A DNA stretch of 61,303 nt. It comes from Armatimonadota bacterium (GTDB lineage: Bacteria; Armatimonadota; UBA5829; JAUSEB01). The stretch covers positions 1-61,303 of the forward strand of contig JAUSGG010000243.1 of NCBI GenBank assembly GCA_030649165.1, read 5' to 3'. The notes under the pieces are model-generated. The model was not told the DNA's origin. It did not search any database and saw only the letters and a program-made list of their open reading frames with translations. Within the stretch, counting starts at the first letter, position 1, and each line of letters opens with the position of its first letter. The position numbers and the translations under genes were made by a program. Below are positions 34,840-42,493 of this stretch, one piece after another.

Positions 34840-35060
34840 AAGTTACAAGTTAGAGGTTGGCCGCTGTGCGCGGGTCTCCCGATGCCGTCCCGAAACCGTA
34901 CCAGCTTCCGCATTCCAGCCCACCCTTCGGGCTGCGACCAGCGTAATCCCCTCTCCCCCGGCGGGCTAGGGTGAGGGTGATACAATTAGGACCTCCGCTG
35001 ACCTTTTGGGACAACCTGCGCCCGCCTCTGCGCCATTCTAACTTCCAACCTCTAACCCGC
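34840..35060. repeat. Inverted TTAGAGGTTGG repeats flanking a CTCTCCC/GGGTGAGG element
   Basis: Left AGAAGTTACAAGTTAGAGGTTG (34845-34861) and right TTCTAACTTCCAACCTCTAA (35037-35055) words face each other. Between them is a G/C-rich CTCTCCCCCGGCGGG hairpin (34948-34980). The TAG stop of the PepF gene lies in the right arm. No gene in 34794-35051. Confidence 0.7.
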
Positions 35061-36845
35061 CGACTCCTCGTAAAGCTCCTCGAACCTGTCGATGAGCCCG
35101 CGCAACACATCCACGCCGCCCTGCCAAAACTCGCGCCGGCTGATGTCTATCTGCACGTGAGAGAGCAGTTCCTCCGGACTCATCGAGCCGCCCGCTTTGA
35201 GCATCTCGATGTACCTGGGAGGAAAATCACTGCCCTCGCGCTGATACTTCGCATACAGAGCAAGAACGAGCAACTCGCCGAAGGAGTATGCGTAGACGTA
35301 AAACGGAGCTTCTATGAAATGGCTGACGTACTGCCACCAAAACTTGTGCTCATCGCCCAGTTCCACCGAGTCGGCGAACATCTCTTGAATCCGCTGCTGC
35401 CAGATCTCGCCGATCTGCTCCGTGGTCAGCTCGCCCTGCTCTCTTCGCGCTCTGTGCAGGTCCTGTTCGAATCGGTACATTGCCGCCTGCCGGAATATCG
35501 TCGCGAACACGCCCTCTATCTTCTCGGCGTACAGGGCGATCTTGTCGTCCCGGTCGGCTTCCCTCACCAGCGAGTCGAAGACCAGCATCTCGCCGAATGT
35601 GCTTGCCAGCTCGGCAAGAGGCAGCGTACCGTGGAAGTTTAGGTACGACTGCTCCCGCGACAGTGAGGAATGGACTCCATGTCCCAACTCGTGGCCGAGG
35701 GTCGTGACGTCGTCCATCCGGTCCAGATAGTTGACGAATACAAAGGGATGCAAATCGGGCGTAATGTACGCGCAAAACGCTCCGCCGCGCTTGCCCTTCC
35801 TGACCTCGGCGTCGATCCAGTTCCGGTCGAAGAACTCCCGGGCGCGCTGCGCAATCACTTCCGAAAAAACGCCGAATGAGTTCAGCACGATCTCTTTAGC
35901 GTGTTCGAATGAGACTTTCTTGCGCGTCTCGAACAGCGGAGCGTACCGGTCGTAGTGCATCAGCTTGTCATAGCCGAGTATCCGGCGTTTCAGGTGATAG
36001 TACCTGGCCACGAGATCGTAGTTATCCTCCGCTGTCTTCACCACGAGCTCGACAGTTTCGGGGGCCAGCTCATTCGACAAATGGCGCGCCTGCTCGGGGA
36101 ACTCATAGCGCCTCAAGCGGTCGTTTACGGCCTTGTCCTGAACCAAAGTATTGAAAATGAAAGTGAGCGTCCGGCTGTTCGCCTTCAGCCCTTCCGTAAG
36201 GCTGCTGGCCGCCGTGCGCCTCAACTCGCGATCGGGCTCGCGCAGCAGAGCCATGATCTCCGGCTCGGTAAGCGTCGTAGTCTCGCCGTTCCAGACCAGG
36301 GTAAAGGGGATATTCGACAGCGTCTCCTCAAAGAGTCTGGAGAACGCGCGGCTGCCGGTGTTGGCCTTTTCCTCCATCAGCCTTTCCTCCGGCTCAGAGA
36401 GGTGATGATCCCGGAACAGCCGGGCCGACTTGACGTAGTGGCGGTAACCGTCCAGTTTGGAGTTCTGCAAAACGGCTGCAATCGTCTCCTGGGACGCATC
36501 GAGCAGCTCGACGTCGAAGAAGATCAGATGAACGGATATCTCCGTCGCCTTCTCGTGCATTTTCTGCAGAAACGCGCCGCGCGCCGGATCGCTGGTATCC
36601 GCGGCGAAAAGCAACCCCGCGAAGTTGGACGGCTTGGACGCTTCCTGGTTGATGCTCTCGAATTCCCGAATAGCCTCCAGCAGCGTCTGGGCGTCCAGTT
36701 GGGAGCTGTTGATGCGCCCCCGGTACTTCTTGGCGAACTCCTCCGCCCGCGCAAGCTGCTCGCGCAGAGTCTGCTCTATGCGAGGATCTTCCATGCTCTC
36801 GTAAAGACTGCTGAGGTCCCACTGAACCTGAGCCGGTTGGGTCAT
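35052..36845 (-). CDS. pepF: Oligoendopeptidase F (M3 family zinc peptidase)
   Basis: 597 residues. M3B peptidase with zinc motif LGHELGHGVHS near residue 385 and downstream Glu region STFGEMLVFDSLV. N-terminal PepF domain (WDLSSLYESMEDPRIEQTL, FEETLSNIPFTLVWNGE). Cleaves short peptides in the cytoplasm. I start at ATG 36843-36845 (AGGGAG upstream, homologous N-terminus), not at the longer frame. Own promoter at 36901-36929. The final Gly-stop falls in a TTAGAGGTTGG repeat. Confidence 0.93.
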   Translation of the reverse strand: MTQPAQVQWDLSSLYESMEDPRIEQTLREQLARAEEFAKKYRGRINSSQLDAQTLLEAIREFESINQEASKPSNFAGLLFAADTSDPARGAFLQKMHEKATEISVHLIFFDVELLDASQETIAAVLQNSKLDGYRHYVKSARLFRDHHLSEPEERLMEEKANTGSRAFSRLFEETLSNIPFTLVWNGETTTLTEPEIMALLREPDRELRRTAASSLTEGLKANSRTLTFIFNTLVQDKAVNDRLRRYEFPEQARHLSNELAPETVELVVKTAEDNYDLVARYYHLKRRILGYDKLMHYDRYAPLFETRKKVSFEHAKEIVLNSFGVFSEVIAQRAREFFDRNWIDAEVRKGKRGGAFCAYITPDLHPFVFVNYLDRMDDVTTLGHELGHGVHSSLSREQSYLNFHGTLPLAELASTFGEMLVFDSLVREADRDDKIALYAEKIEGVFATIFRQAAMYRFEQDLHRARREQGELTTEQIGEIWQQRIQEMFADSVELGDEHKFWWQYVSHFIEAPFYVYAYSFGELLVLALYAKYQREGSDFPPRYIEMLKAGGSMSPEELLSHVQIDISRREFWQGGVDVLRGLIDRFEELYEESAG

Positions 36846-36900
36846 GTGTGTAACTCCCTGGTCCGAATGTTCTTGCCGCGCGAAAGGCCGCGGACAACTA

Positions 36901-36929
36901 ATAATAACGGAATTCATCGGCCGCTACAA
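36901..36929 (-). promoter_or_regulatory. Sigma-70-like promoter of pepF
   Basis: Minus strand TTGTAG (36924-36929), 17 nt, TATTAT (36901-36906); about 55 nt upstream of the chosen ATG. Confidence 0.7.
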
Positions 36930-36944
36930 CGGCAAAGGGGATGA

Positions 36945-37125
36945 CGAGGCATGAGGTATGAGGCCGGAGCCGCAAGGTTTGTACGTTTGTAGGGTTGTAT
37001 GGGTCCGGATGGAAGGGCGTTGGCGATCAGGGGCCGGCTATGTATGAGGGATGAGGGATGAGTAACCTTCAACAATCCGCGTTCATCTGCGGATATTGGC
37101 GTTCATCTGCGTTCTCCCCTGAACG
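36945..37125. repeat. Mixed GATGAG, GTTTGTAGG and TTCATCTGCG repeats
   Basis: Runs of GGCATGAGGTATGAGG, TTTGTACGTTTGTAGG, GATGAGGGATGAG and two GCGTTCATCTGCG units. The last type recurs at 52770-52860. The 335 bp between pepF and the small lipoprotein gene otherwise hold only the pepF promoter. Confidence 0.75.
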
Positions 37126-37180
37126 TCACCGCCGAAACCTGCTCAGCCGGTGAGCGTCTATACCTATAGAGGTGACACAG

Positions 37181-37549
37181 ATGAAATCGTTTCGGCCAAT
37201 ATATATTCCGGCGCTGATAGCCGCGGTCGTCCTGCTCGCGGCGCTTGCCGGGTGCCATAATGACCGTATCAGTATCGCGAGAATACTGGAGAATCCCGAC
37301 AGATACATGGACAGGGAGGTAACCGTAGCGGGTGAAGTCACCAAGGCGTATACGGCCCCGCTTTTCATCGCCGAGCCGGGCGTTTACCAGATCGACGACG
37401 GGACCGGGCTGATCTGGGTCATAACCAAACACGGCGCGCCGCGGGTCGGCTCAGAGGTTGGGCTAAAGGGCATCGTGTCGAGCCCGATAAGGATTCTGGG
37501 TGACCACTTCGGCGCGGTCATACGGGAGGACAGAAGAAAGAGCAGGTGA
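37181..37549 (+). CDS. Small lipoprotein with OB-fold-like domain
   Basis: 122 residues. Signal peptide with lipobox LAALAGC (Cys at ~25 of the chosen start), then a ~95-residue domain: ISIARILENPDRYMDREVTVAGEV, VYQIDDGTGLIWVITK and VGLKGIVSS. The pattern (strand, DGTG turn, strand) is that of bacterial OB-fold domains in lipoproteins of unknown role. ATG 37181 is 6 nt after GAGGTGA; the GTG at 37172 is an alternative. Convergent with the glycosidase gene. Confidence 0.7.
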   Translation: MKSFRPIYIPALIAAVVLLAALAGCHNDRISIARILENPDRYMDREVTVAGEVTKAYTAPLFIAEPGVYQIDDGTGLIWVITKHGAPRVGSEVGLKGIVSSPIRILGDHFGAVIREDRRKSR

Positions 37550-37598
37550 TTGGTTCGGTAGCTTGCCGCCGAAGCAACGAACTTTGCTATCAACCTCC

Positions 37599-38780
37599 TC
37601 ACCCCACCCCGTGCAGCAATTGCGCCTGGTGCGATTCCAGCTCGTCGAAAACCGGCTCCTTTCCCTGCTCCACGCACGTATGGGCGTAAAGGAACATTCC
37701 CGCCGACCAGCATTGGTGCGCGGAACCGCGAGGCTCGCCGGTAATCCCGTGCAGCCATTCGTTGAACTCCCACTCACCGCGCCGCCCAAGCCTGTTCGCC
37801 AGCGAAAGCTTTGCGAGCACATCGCGCGCATGCTCGCGCCTGCCCGCCCTCACCAATGCTGCGACGTATAGCCCCCCCACCCACGGCCAAATCCCCCCGT
37901 TGTGGTACTGGTCCGGCAGGTTCAGCTCGTGTTCCGTCCGGTAGTATTCTCGCCAGTCCTTATCGCCGGGCAGGATCGGCGGATGGAGGACTCTTACCGG
38001 AAATGGCTGCTCGAGCTGGTTCTTCTCCACGTAACCCAGAATACTTTCCGTCTGCTCCGGGTCCGCCAGCCCGAAGGCGATTGCGAACGTATTTGCAGTC
38101 GTGTCGAACCAGTCGCCGTGCTCCTGCTTCCACGACCACGGACGGAAATAGCCGGATTTCGTGTTCCAGAGAAAGCCGTTGATCGCCTCGCGGACCAGGT
38201 GCGCTCTTTTCACGTCGCCCCGCAGCTCCAGTGCGGCGAAATAGAGGACGTTGCTGTACAGAACGTGGCCGCGGTTGGCGGTTATATCCATCCAGTCGGT
38301 GGCTTCCTGCTGCTCTATCAGGCCCTCTTCGTGCGCATCCTGGTAGGACAGCCAGATCATCGCCCGCTCGGCGGCCTTGTGGAACTCTTCAAATGGACCG
38401 AGAAGCCTCTCCGCGTAGGCCAGTGTCAGGACGAACCACAGCGATGCGTCGGCCGCCCCGAAGCACACCTTGCGGTCCCGGGTCGTCACGAACGTGTCCA
38501 CGCAGTTGGGTATCTGGCCGGAAGGAGACTGCCGGTCCATAAGCGTGTCCATAGTCTTGACCCATTGGCGCGCGTAGCGATCTTCCCCCGAAGGGAGACC
38601 CCCAAGCGAGGCGATCAGCGCGTCACGGGCGTAGACCGCGTTATACATCTTTGGCGAAGCAAACAGCCCGTTGGGCGTCGAGCACCTGTCAAGTACCTTT
38701 TTGGCCTGCTCCAACGCCGCTGCCAGCAGCTCTTCCCTGGGCAGTTCGCGCGCCGTTTCTGTTTTTGCCATTCTTACCAT
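37599..38780 (-). CDS. (alpha/alpha)6-barrel glycoside hydrolase (debranching/neutral invertase-like)
   Basis: 393 residues. Visible: YNAVYARDALIASLGG, ASLWFVLTLAYAERL, TDWMDITANRGHVLYSNVLYFAAL, YFRPWSWKQEHGDWFDTTANTFAIAFG, PDQYHNGGIWPWVGGLYVAAL and EFNEWLHGITGEPRGSAHQCWSAGMFLYA. These are typical of the GH100/GH63/amylo-alpha-1,6-glucosidase clan. A sucrose or alpha-glucan substrate is likely but not determinable. Its start (ATG 38778-38780, CGGAG upstream) lies 92 bp inside the 3' end of the glycosyltransferase gene in a different frame. Confidence 0.78.
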   Translation of the reverse strand: MVRMAKTETARELPREELLAAALEQAKKVLDRCSTPNGLFASPKMYNAVYARDALIASLGGLPSGEDRYARQWVKTMDTLMDRQSPSGQIPNCVDTFVTTRDRKVCFGAADASLWFVLTLAYAERLLGPFEEFHKAAERAMIWLSYQDAHEEGLIEQQEATDWMDITANRGHVLYSNVLYFAALELRGDVKRAHLVREAINGFLWNTKSGYFRPWSWKQEHGDWFDTTANTFAIAFGLADPEQTESILGYVEKNQLEQPFPVRVLHPPILPGDKDWREYYRTEHELNLPDQYHNGGIWPWVGGLYVAALVRAGRREHARDVLAKLSLANRLGRRGEWEFNEWLHGITGEPRGSAHQCWSAGMFLYAHTCVEQGKEPVFDELESHQAQLLHGVG

Positions 38781-39957
38781 TCACTCCGTTCCCGCCGCCG
38801 TGTCCGGGTTGACTTTCAACTATGGGAATTCGCTCCCGTATCAAATCCGCCAGGCGCCGCGCCAGCGCCCGATAGTCGAAATTCCTGAACGCATGCTCTC
38901 TCGCCGCGGTTCCCATTGTTCGTGCGAGAGCGTCGTCGCAGAGCAATCGCTCGACATATTCAGCTAGTTGTTCCACGTTCGCCCGCACCGCAATGACCTT
39001 CGGTTCGTCGAACTTGATGGTCGCCCTCTCCTGAAAGCCCATGTTGCGGTCAACAATGCCCTCCTTCAGGGCAACGACGTGGGCAATATCGGCCAGGAAC
39101 CCCGTTTCCCCGTGCACTACCGTCTCCTTGATTCCCATCGCGTCCACACTTAGGACCGGTCTGCCGCACGCCTGCGCTTCCACGTGTGGCATACCGAACC
39201 CCTCCTGCCTGCTGGGTCCCGCGTAGATATCGCACGCGTTATACACGTAAGGCATGAACTCCCGGGAAAGGACCCCGTCCACGTACAGGACTTTGTCGCG
39301 TATCCCGAGCTGCTCCGCGAGCTTCATGTCCAGCCGGTTCTGCTTCTCCGTCCGCTCCTGGAACCAGACCTTGCAGACGTATTTCCACTTCTTGAACCGC
39401 CGGTTCACCTTCGCCAGAGCGCGCATCATTTCACGGCTGCCCTTGCTGGCGCCGTCTCCGCCGATGGTCAGTATCAGCTTCTCGTCGTCTGCCACGCCAA
39501 GCGACTCGCGGACCGCCCGAACCTTCTCATTGCTCCGCGGGAGAGGCCGGAACGAATCCACGTCGCACCCGATCGGGAACGAGACCATGTTCTTCGGCGA
39601 CACCCCGTCCCGTACGTATGTGTCGAGCACCCAGCGGCTCGTGGTCAATAGGAGCGGCAGCGAGTTCAACACGTCCTGGTAATTCGCCACCCAGCCGTCC
39701 GCGACAAGCCAGGGAACCGCCTCTATGCCGAACTTTCTCGGGTGCAGAACCAGAGACGGTATCTGGCCCCACCAGCCGACTCCTACCGCAACGTCCGGCC
39801 TGTACCAACGGTACATCCACTCTTTCTGGAGATCGGTGGTAAGGTGGACCGGCTTGCAGTCCTCGCCGATCTCGCGAAGACCCCTGTACAGGAGGTCGCC
39901 CTGTGTAGCCAGCCCGGCGGGGGGCGGCGGATATTCATAGAGAATGAGTGTACGCAA
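38689..39957 (-). CDS. Glycosyltransferase (GT-B, family 1/4-like)
   Basis: 422 residues. N-terminal LILYEYPPPPAGLATQGDLLYRGL, LTIGGDGASKGSREMMRALAKV and the GT4 donor-binding pattern VYNACDIYAGPSRQEGFGMPHVEAQACGRPVLSVDAMGIKETV with the E(x7)E pair. It transfers a nucleotide-sugar residue to an unknown acceptor. TTG start 39955-39957 with AGAGGT upstream overlaps the deacetylase gene by 23 bp. The C-terminal ~40 residues (Gly/Asn/Lys-rich) overlap the glycosidase gene and look like a non-conserved run-on. Confidence 0.85.
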   Translation of the reverse strand: MRTLILYEYPPPPAGLATQGDLLYRGLREIGEDCKPVHLTTDLQKEWMYRWYRPDVAVGVGWWGQIPSLVLHPRKFGIEAVPWLVADGWVANYQDVLNSLPLLLTTSRWVLDTYVRDGVSPKNMVSFPIGCDVDSFRPLPRSNEKVRAVRESLGVADDEKLILTIGGDGASKGSREMMRALAKVNRRFKKWKYVCKVWFQERTEKQNRLDMKLAEQLGIRDKVLYVDGVLSREFMPYVYNACDIYAGPSRQEGFGMPHVEAQACGRPVLSVDAMGIKETVVHGETGFLADIAHVVALKEGIVDRNMGFQERATIKFDEPKVIAVRANVEQLAEYVERLLCDDALARTMGTAAREHAFRNFDYRALARRLADLIRERIPIVESQPGHGGGNGVNGKNGKNRNGARTAQGRAAGSGVGAGQKGT

Positions 39958-40600
39958 AGCCTTTACCTCTCTTCCTTTCAAACTCTTCAAGCGGTCGCAA
40001 CTCACTCCGAGTCCCCGACCGGTTGTACGCCCTGAATGCTTCCACATCACCGCAAGCGGAGTACTCGAAACTTCCCACCCCGAAACCGTAGATTTCCGAC
40101 ACTATCCTTCGCTTGACCTCGAACTCCTCGTCGGTCAGCCGCAGAAGCAGGTCCGCGTCCGGGGCGGGTATCGGGGAGTAAGCCCCGCCGCCGTCCTCAT
40201 AGGCGAAAAAAGCCAATCGCCCGGCCAACTCCCGCCGGGCGACCAGGTCGCTGACTGCCGTGTGGACCTGTTCATGACGCTCGTGGCGCGTGTATTCGCC
40301 GCGTTCGCCATGCGTGAGGATGAAGTCGTAGTCGCGCGAAGGAAGGAGATCGAGAACCCTGGACTTGATCTCATCCAGGCCAGCGGAGAGAACGAACGGT
40401 ACCGGGCTGTCATCGAGGTCTGAGATAATCCCCGCCGCGCCCAACGCCCTGGTCGCCGCCGCAAACCGCGGCGCGCGGTCAGGATCATCCGACCTGCACA
40501 AACTGAGCGCGGTCCATTCCCAATTCCTGTGTCTCAATATCGCGCCGCCCGCCCAGATCGTTTCATCGTCCGGGTGCGCCACGACTACGAGAACTCTCAA
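39935..40600 (-). CDS. PIG-L/LmbE-family N-acetylglucosaminyl deacetylase-like protein
   Basis: 221 residues. AHPDDE (residues 8-13) and HERHEQVH supply the zinc ligands and general base of the family, which deacetylates N-acetylglucosamine conjugates (for example in GPI, mycothiol and bacillithiol synthesis). TTG start with GGAGGTGG 7 nt upstream. First gene of an overlapping deacetylase-glycosyltransferase-glycosidase run, which suggests a shared glycoconjugate pathway. Confidence 0.9.
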   Translation of the reverse strand: MRVLVVVAHPDDETIWAGGAILRHRNWEWTALSLCRSDDPDRAPRFAAATRALGAAGIISDLDDSPVPFVLSAGLDEIKSRVLDLLPSRDYDFILTHGERGEYTRHERHEQVHTAVSDLVARRELAGRLAFFAYEDGGGAYSPIPAPDADLLLRLTDEEFEVKRRIVSEIYGFGVGSFEYSACGDVEAFRAYNRSGTRSELRPLEEFERKRGKGFAYTHSL

Positions 40601-40678
40601 AACCCATCCACCTCCACTGTATGCTAATACCCAGGAATTCCGCCGGTCGCACAGGTTTTTTGAGAATAGGGGATGCTG

Positions 40679-40783
40679 TGGAGTGCGGCGGCTTGACGCC
40701 GCCTTAGGAAAGTCGGGCTATCGGATTGCGAAGTCGAGAGTCTGAAGGGCTGACCAAGAGCGGCGTCGAGCCGCCGCACTCCA
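40679..40783. mobile_element. MITE-like element with 24-bp terminal inverted repeats
   Basis: A 105-bp segment whose ends (starting TGGAGTGCGGCGGCTTGACG) are inverted copies over 24 bp with one mismatch. Each arm also holds its own GCGGC..GCCGC palindrome. Non-coding centre. It lies between the deacetylase and radical SAM genes. Confidence 0.75.
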
Positions 40784-40807
40784 AAATGGGTCCACGCTGG
40801 AACAGGT

Positions 40808-42208
40808 TCACTTGCTGGAGCTGTCCGCGGTCGTCGCGACTTGAGCGGGAAGCGGAGGCTGTGCGCCGGCTGGTCGCCAGCGCTTCCAGAAAGCGCCGAT
40901 CGCTTTGGAGACGCCTGAGCCGCGGCGCACCCCGCGGTAGCTCAGGTTCACGACCAGCTTGGGGAGCAGCCTGCCTCGCAGAGTCAGGCTGCGCCGCAGG
41001 ATGGATGGGATGGAGTAAAAACGGCCGTAGGCTCTCCCCTGACCGATAGTCAGCTCGGCGGCGGTCATCTGCTTTGGTCTAAACACGACATTGCTCATTG
41101 TGTAGCGCGCCCAGTCGTGGTCTCCGATGCGGCCCTCCTCCTCGAGTTCCCTGCGTATGACTGTGCCGGGAAAAGGAGTAAGCACGGCGAACTGCGCGGC
41201 CAGCAGTTTGTGCCTCTTCGCGAAGTCCACTGTGCGGTCAAACACACTGGTATCATCGCCGTCGAGTCCGAGCACGAAAGAACCGATTATCTCGATTCCG
41301 GCCCTGTGGATCTTGCCGATGGCCTCGCCCATGTCCCCGCGCAGATTCACGGATTTCCCTGTGGCGCGCAGGTTTTCCTGGGAGACCGACTCCAGTCCCA
41401 TGAACATTGCCTGGCAGCCGCTCCGCGCGGCCAGGGCAAGCAGTTCCGGGTCCCGTGCGAGCGACAGGTCCCCCTGGCCCACCCACTTGATCTTCAGCGG
41501 TATGAGCGCCTCGAACAACTCCTTGCCTCTTCCGGGATGTCCGCAGATGTTGTCATCCACGAACCCGATCCACCCACTGAGCGAACGGACCTCGTCCACG
41601 ACCTCTGGAATCGGTCGGAAGCGGTACTTCCTTCCGAACACTGGAGTGACCGAACAGAAACTGCAGCCGTGCGGGCACCCGCGAGCGGTTTGAACGACGT
41701 TTAACGTGACGTACCGGTCCGCTCGGAGAAGGTCCCGGCGGGGAATCGGCAAGCCCGTCAGATCCGCCCAGCCGGAGCTATCATAACGCGGCCTGAGCCT
41801 GCCCGCCGCCAGATCCTCGATGATGGTCCGCCATACGGGTTCAGCCTCGCCGATAGCGACGGCGTCGGTGCGGGCGCTCGCCTCATCCGGCATGACGCTT
41901 GGGTGTATACCGCCCACGACCACCGGAACGCCCCTTTTGCGGAAGCCGTCGGCAAGCTCGTAAGCCCGCGGGGCGGATGCGGTCATGCAGGTCATCGCGA
42001 CCCAATCGGCGGGTGTGTTTACGTCAACACGCTCGACGTTCTCGTCGATCAGCCGCACATCGACGTCGGAAGGAGTCAATGCGGCGAGGAGAGGAAGGCT
42101 GAGAGGGGGAGACAATACCTTGCCTCCGCCCCAGAATCCTGTTGACCAGGATGGTGATATGATGAGAAGTCTTGGCTTGTCTTTGATCAAATAAGCGCTA
42201 CCAGGCAC
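40808..42208 (-). CDS. B12-binding radical SAM protein (BchE/HpnJ-like)
   Basis: About 466 residues from the GTG at 42206-42208. N-terminal cobalamin-type domain (LIISPSWSTGFWGGGKVLSPPLSLPLLAAL, VGGIHPSVMPDEA), then the 4Fe-4S motif CPHGCSFC (C178, C182, C185) and radical SAM barrel (MGLESVSQENLRATGKS, ETIGSFVLGLDGDD-type). Resembles the anaerobic cyclase/methylthio and HpnJ group; substrate unknown. The open frame reaches 42259, but the extra residues look non-protein-like, so the start is uncertain (a TTG at 42190 is also possible). Confidence 0.85.
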   Translation of the reverse strand: MPGSAYLIKDKPRLLIISPSWSTGFWGGGKVLSPPLSLPLLAALTPSDVDVRLIDENVERVDVNTPADWVAMTCMTASAPRAYELADGFRKRGVPVVVGGIHPSVMPDEASARTDAVAIGEAEPVWRTIIEDLAAGRLRPRYDSSGWADLTGLPIPRRDLLRADRYVTLNVVQTARGCPHGCSFCSVTPVFGRKYRFRPIPEVVDEVRSLSGWIGFVDDNICGHPGRGKELFEALIPLKIKWVGQGDLSLARDPELLALAARSGCQAMFMGLESVSQENLRATGKSVNLRGDMGEAIGKIHRAGIEIIGSFVLGLDGDDTSVFDRTVDFAKRHKLLAAQFAVLTPFPGTVIRRELEEEGRIGDHDWARYTMSNVVFRPKQMTAAELTIGQGRAYGRFYSIPSILRRSLTLRGRLLPKLVVNLSYRGVRRGSGVSKAIGAFWKRWRPAGAQPPLPAQVATTADSSSK

Positions 42209-42379
42209 ATCGTGCCTATCCCCTTCTTGGCGATCCGCTGTACGTGCCGCAGTCCGCACCGATCTGTTTTTGCCTAGCCATTATAACATATTTCCGAACC
42301 TCACGCGCAATCGATCGCGAAAATCAGTTATCTCGGTCGCCTGCAACCGACGTAGGCACGCGCCCGCACCCCGAAAACA

Positions 42380-42425
42380 CGACATTTCTTTTTCGTCCTT
42401 TCCCCCTTTCGTGTTTTCGTGATAA
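42380..42425. repeat. CGAAAACACGA / TCGTGTTTTCG inverted repeat
   Basis: GAAAACACGACATTTC on the left and TTTCGTGTTTTCGTG on the right are inverses around a pyrimidine-rich centre. A related word (TCACGAAAGCACGAAAGGGG) is at 58420-58439. Confidence 0.65.
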
Positions 42426-42493
42426 ACGCCTGCCTGAAGGACTCCGCGGCATCGGTGAGTTAGTAGTCAGTAGGAAAAGCAGGAGGACCAGCT

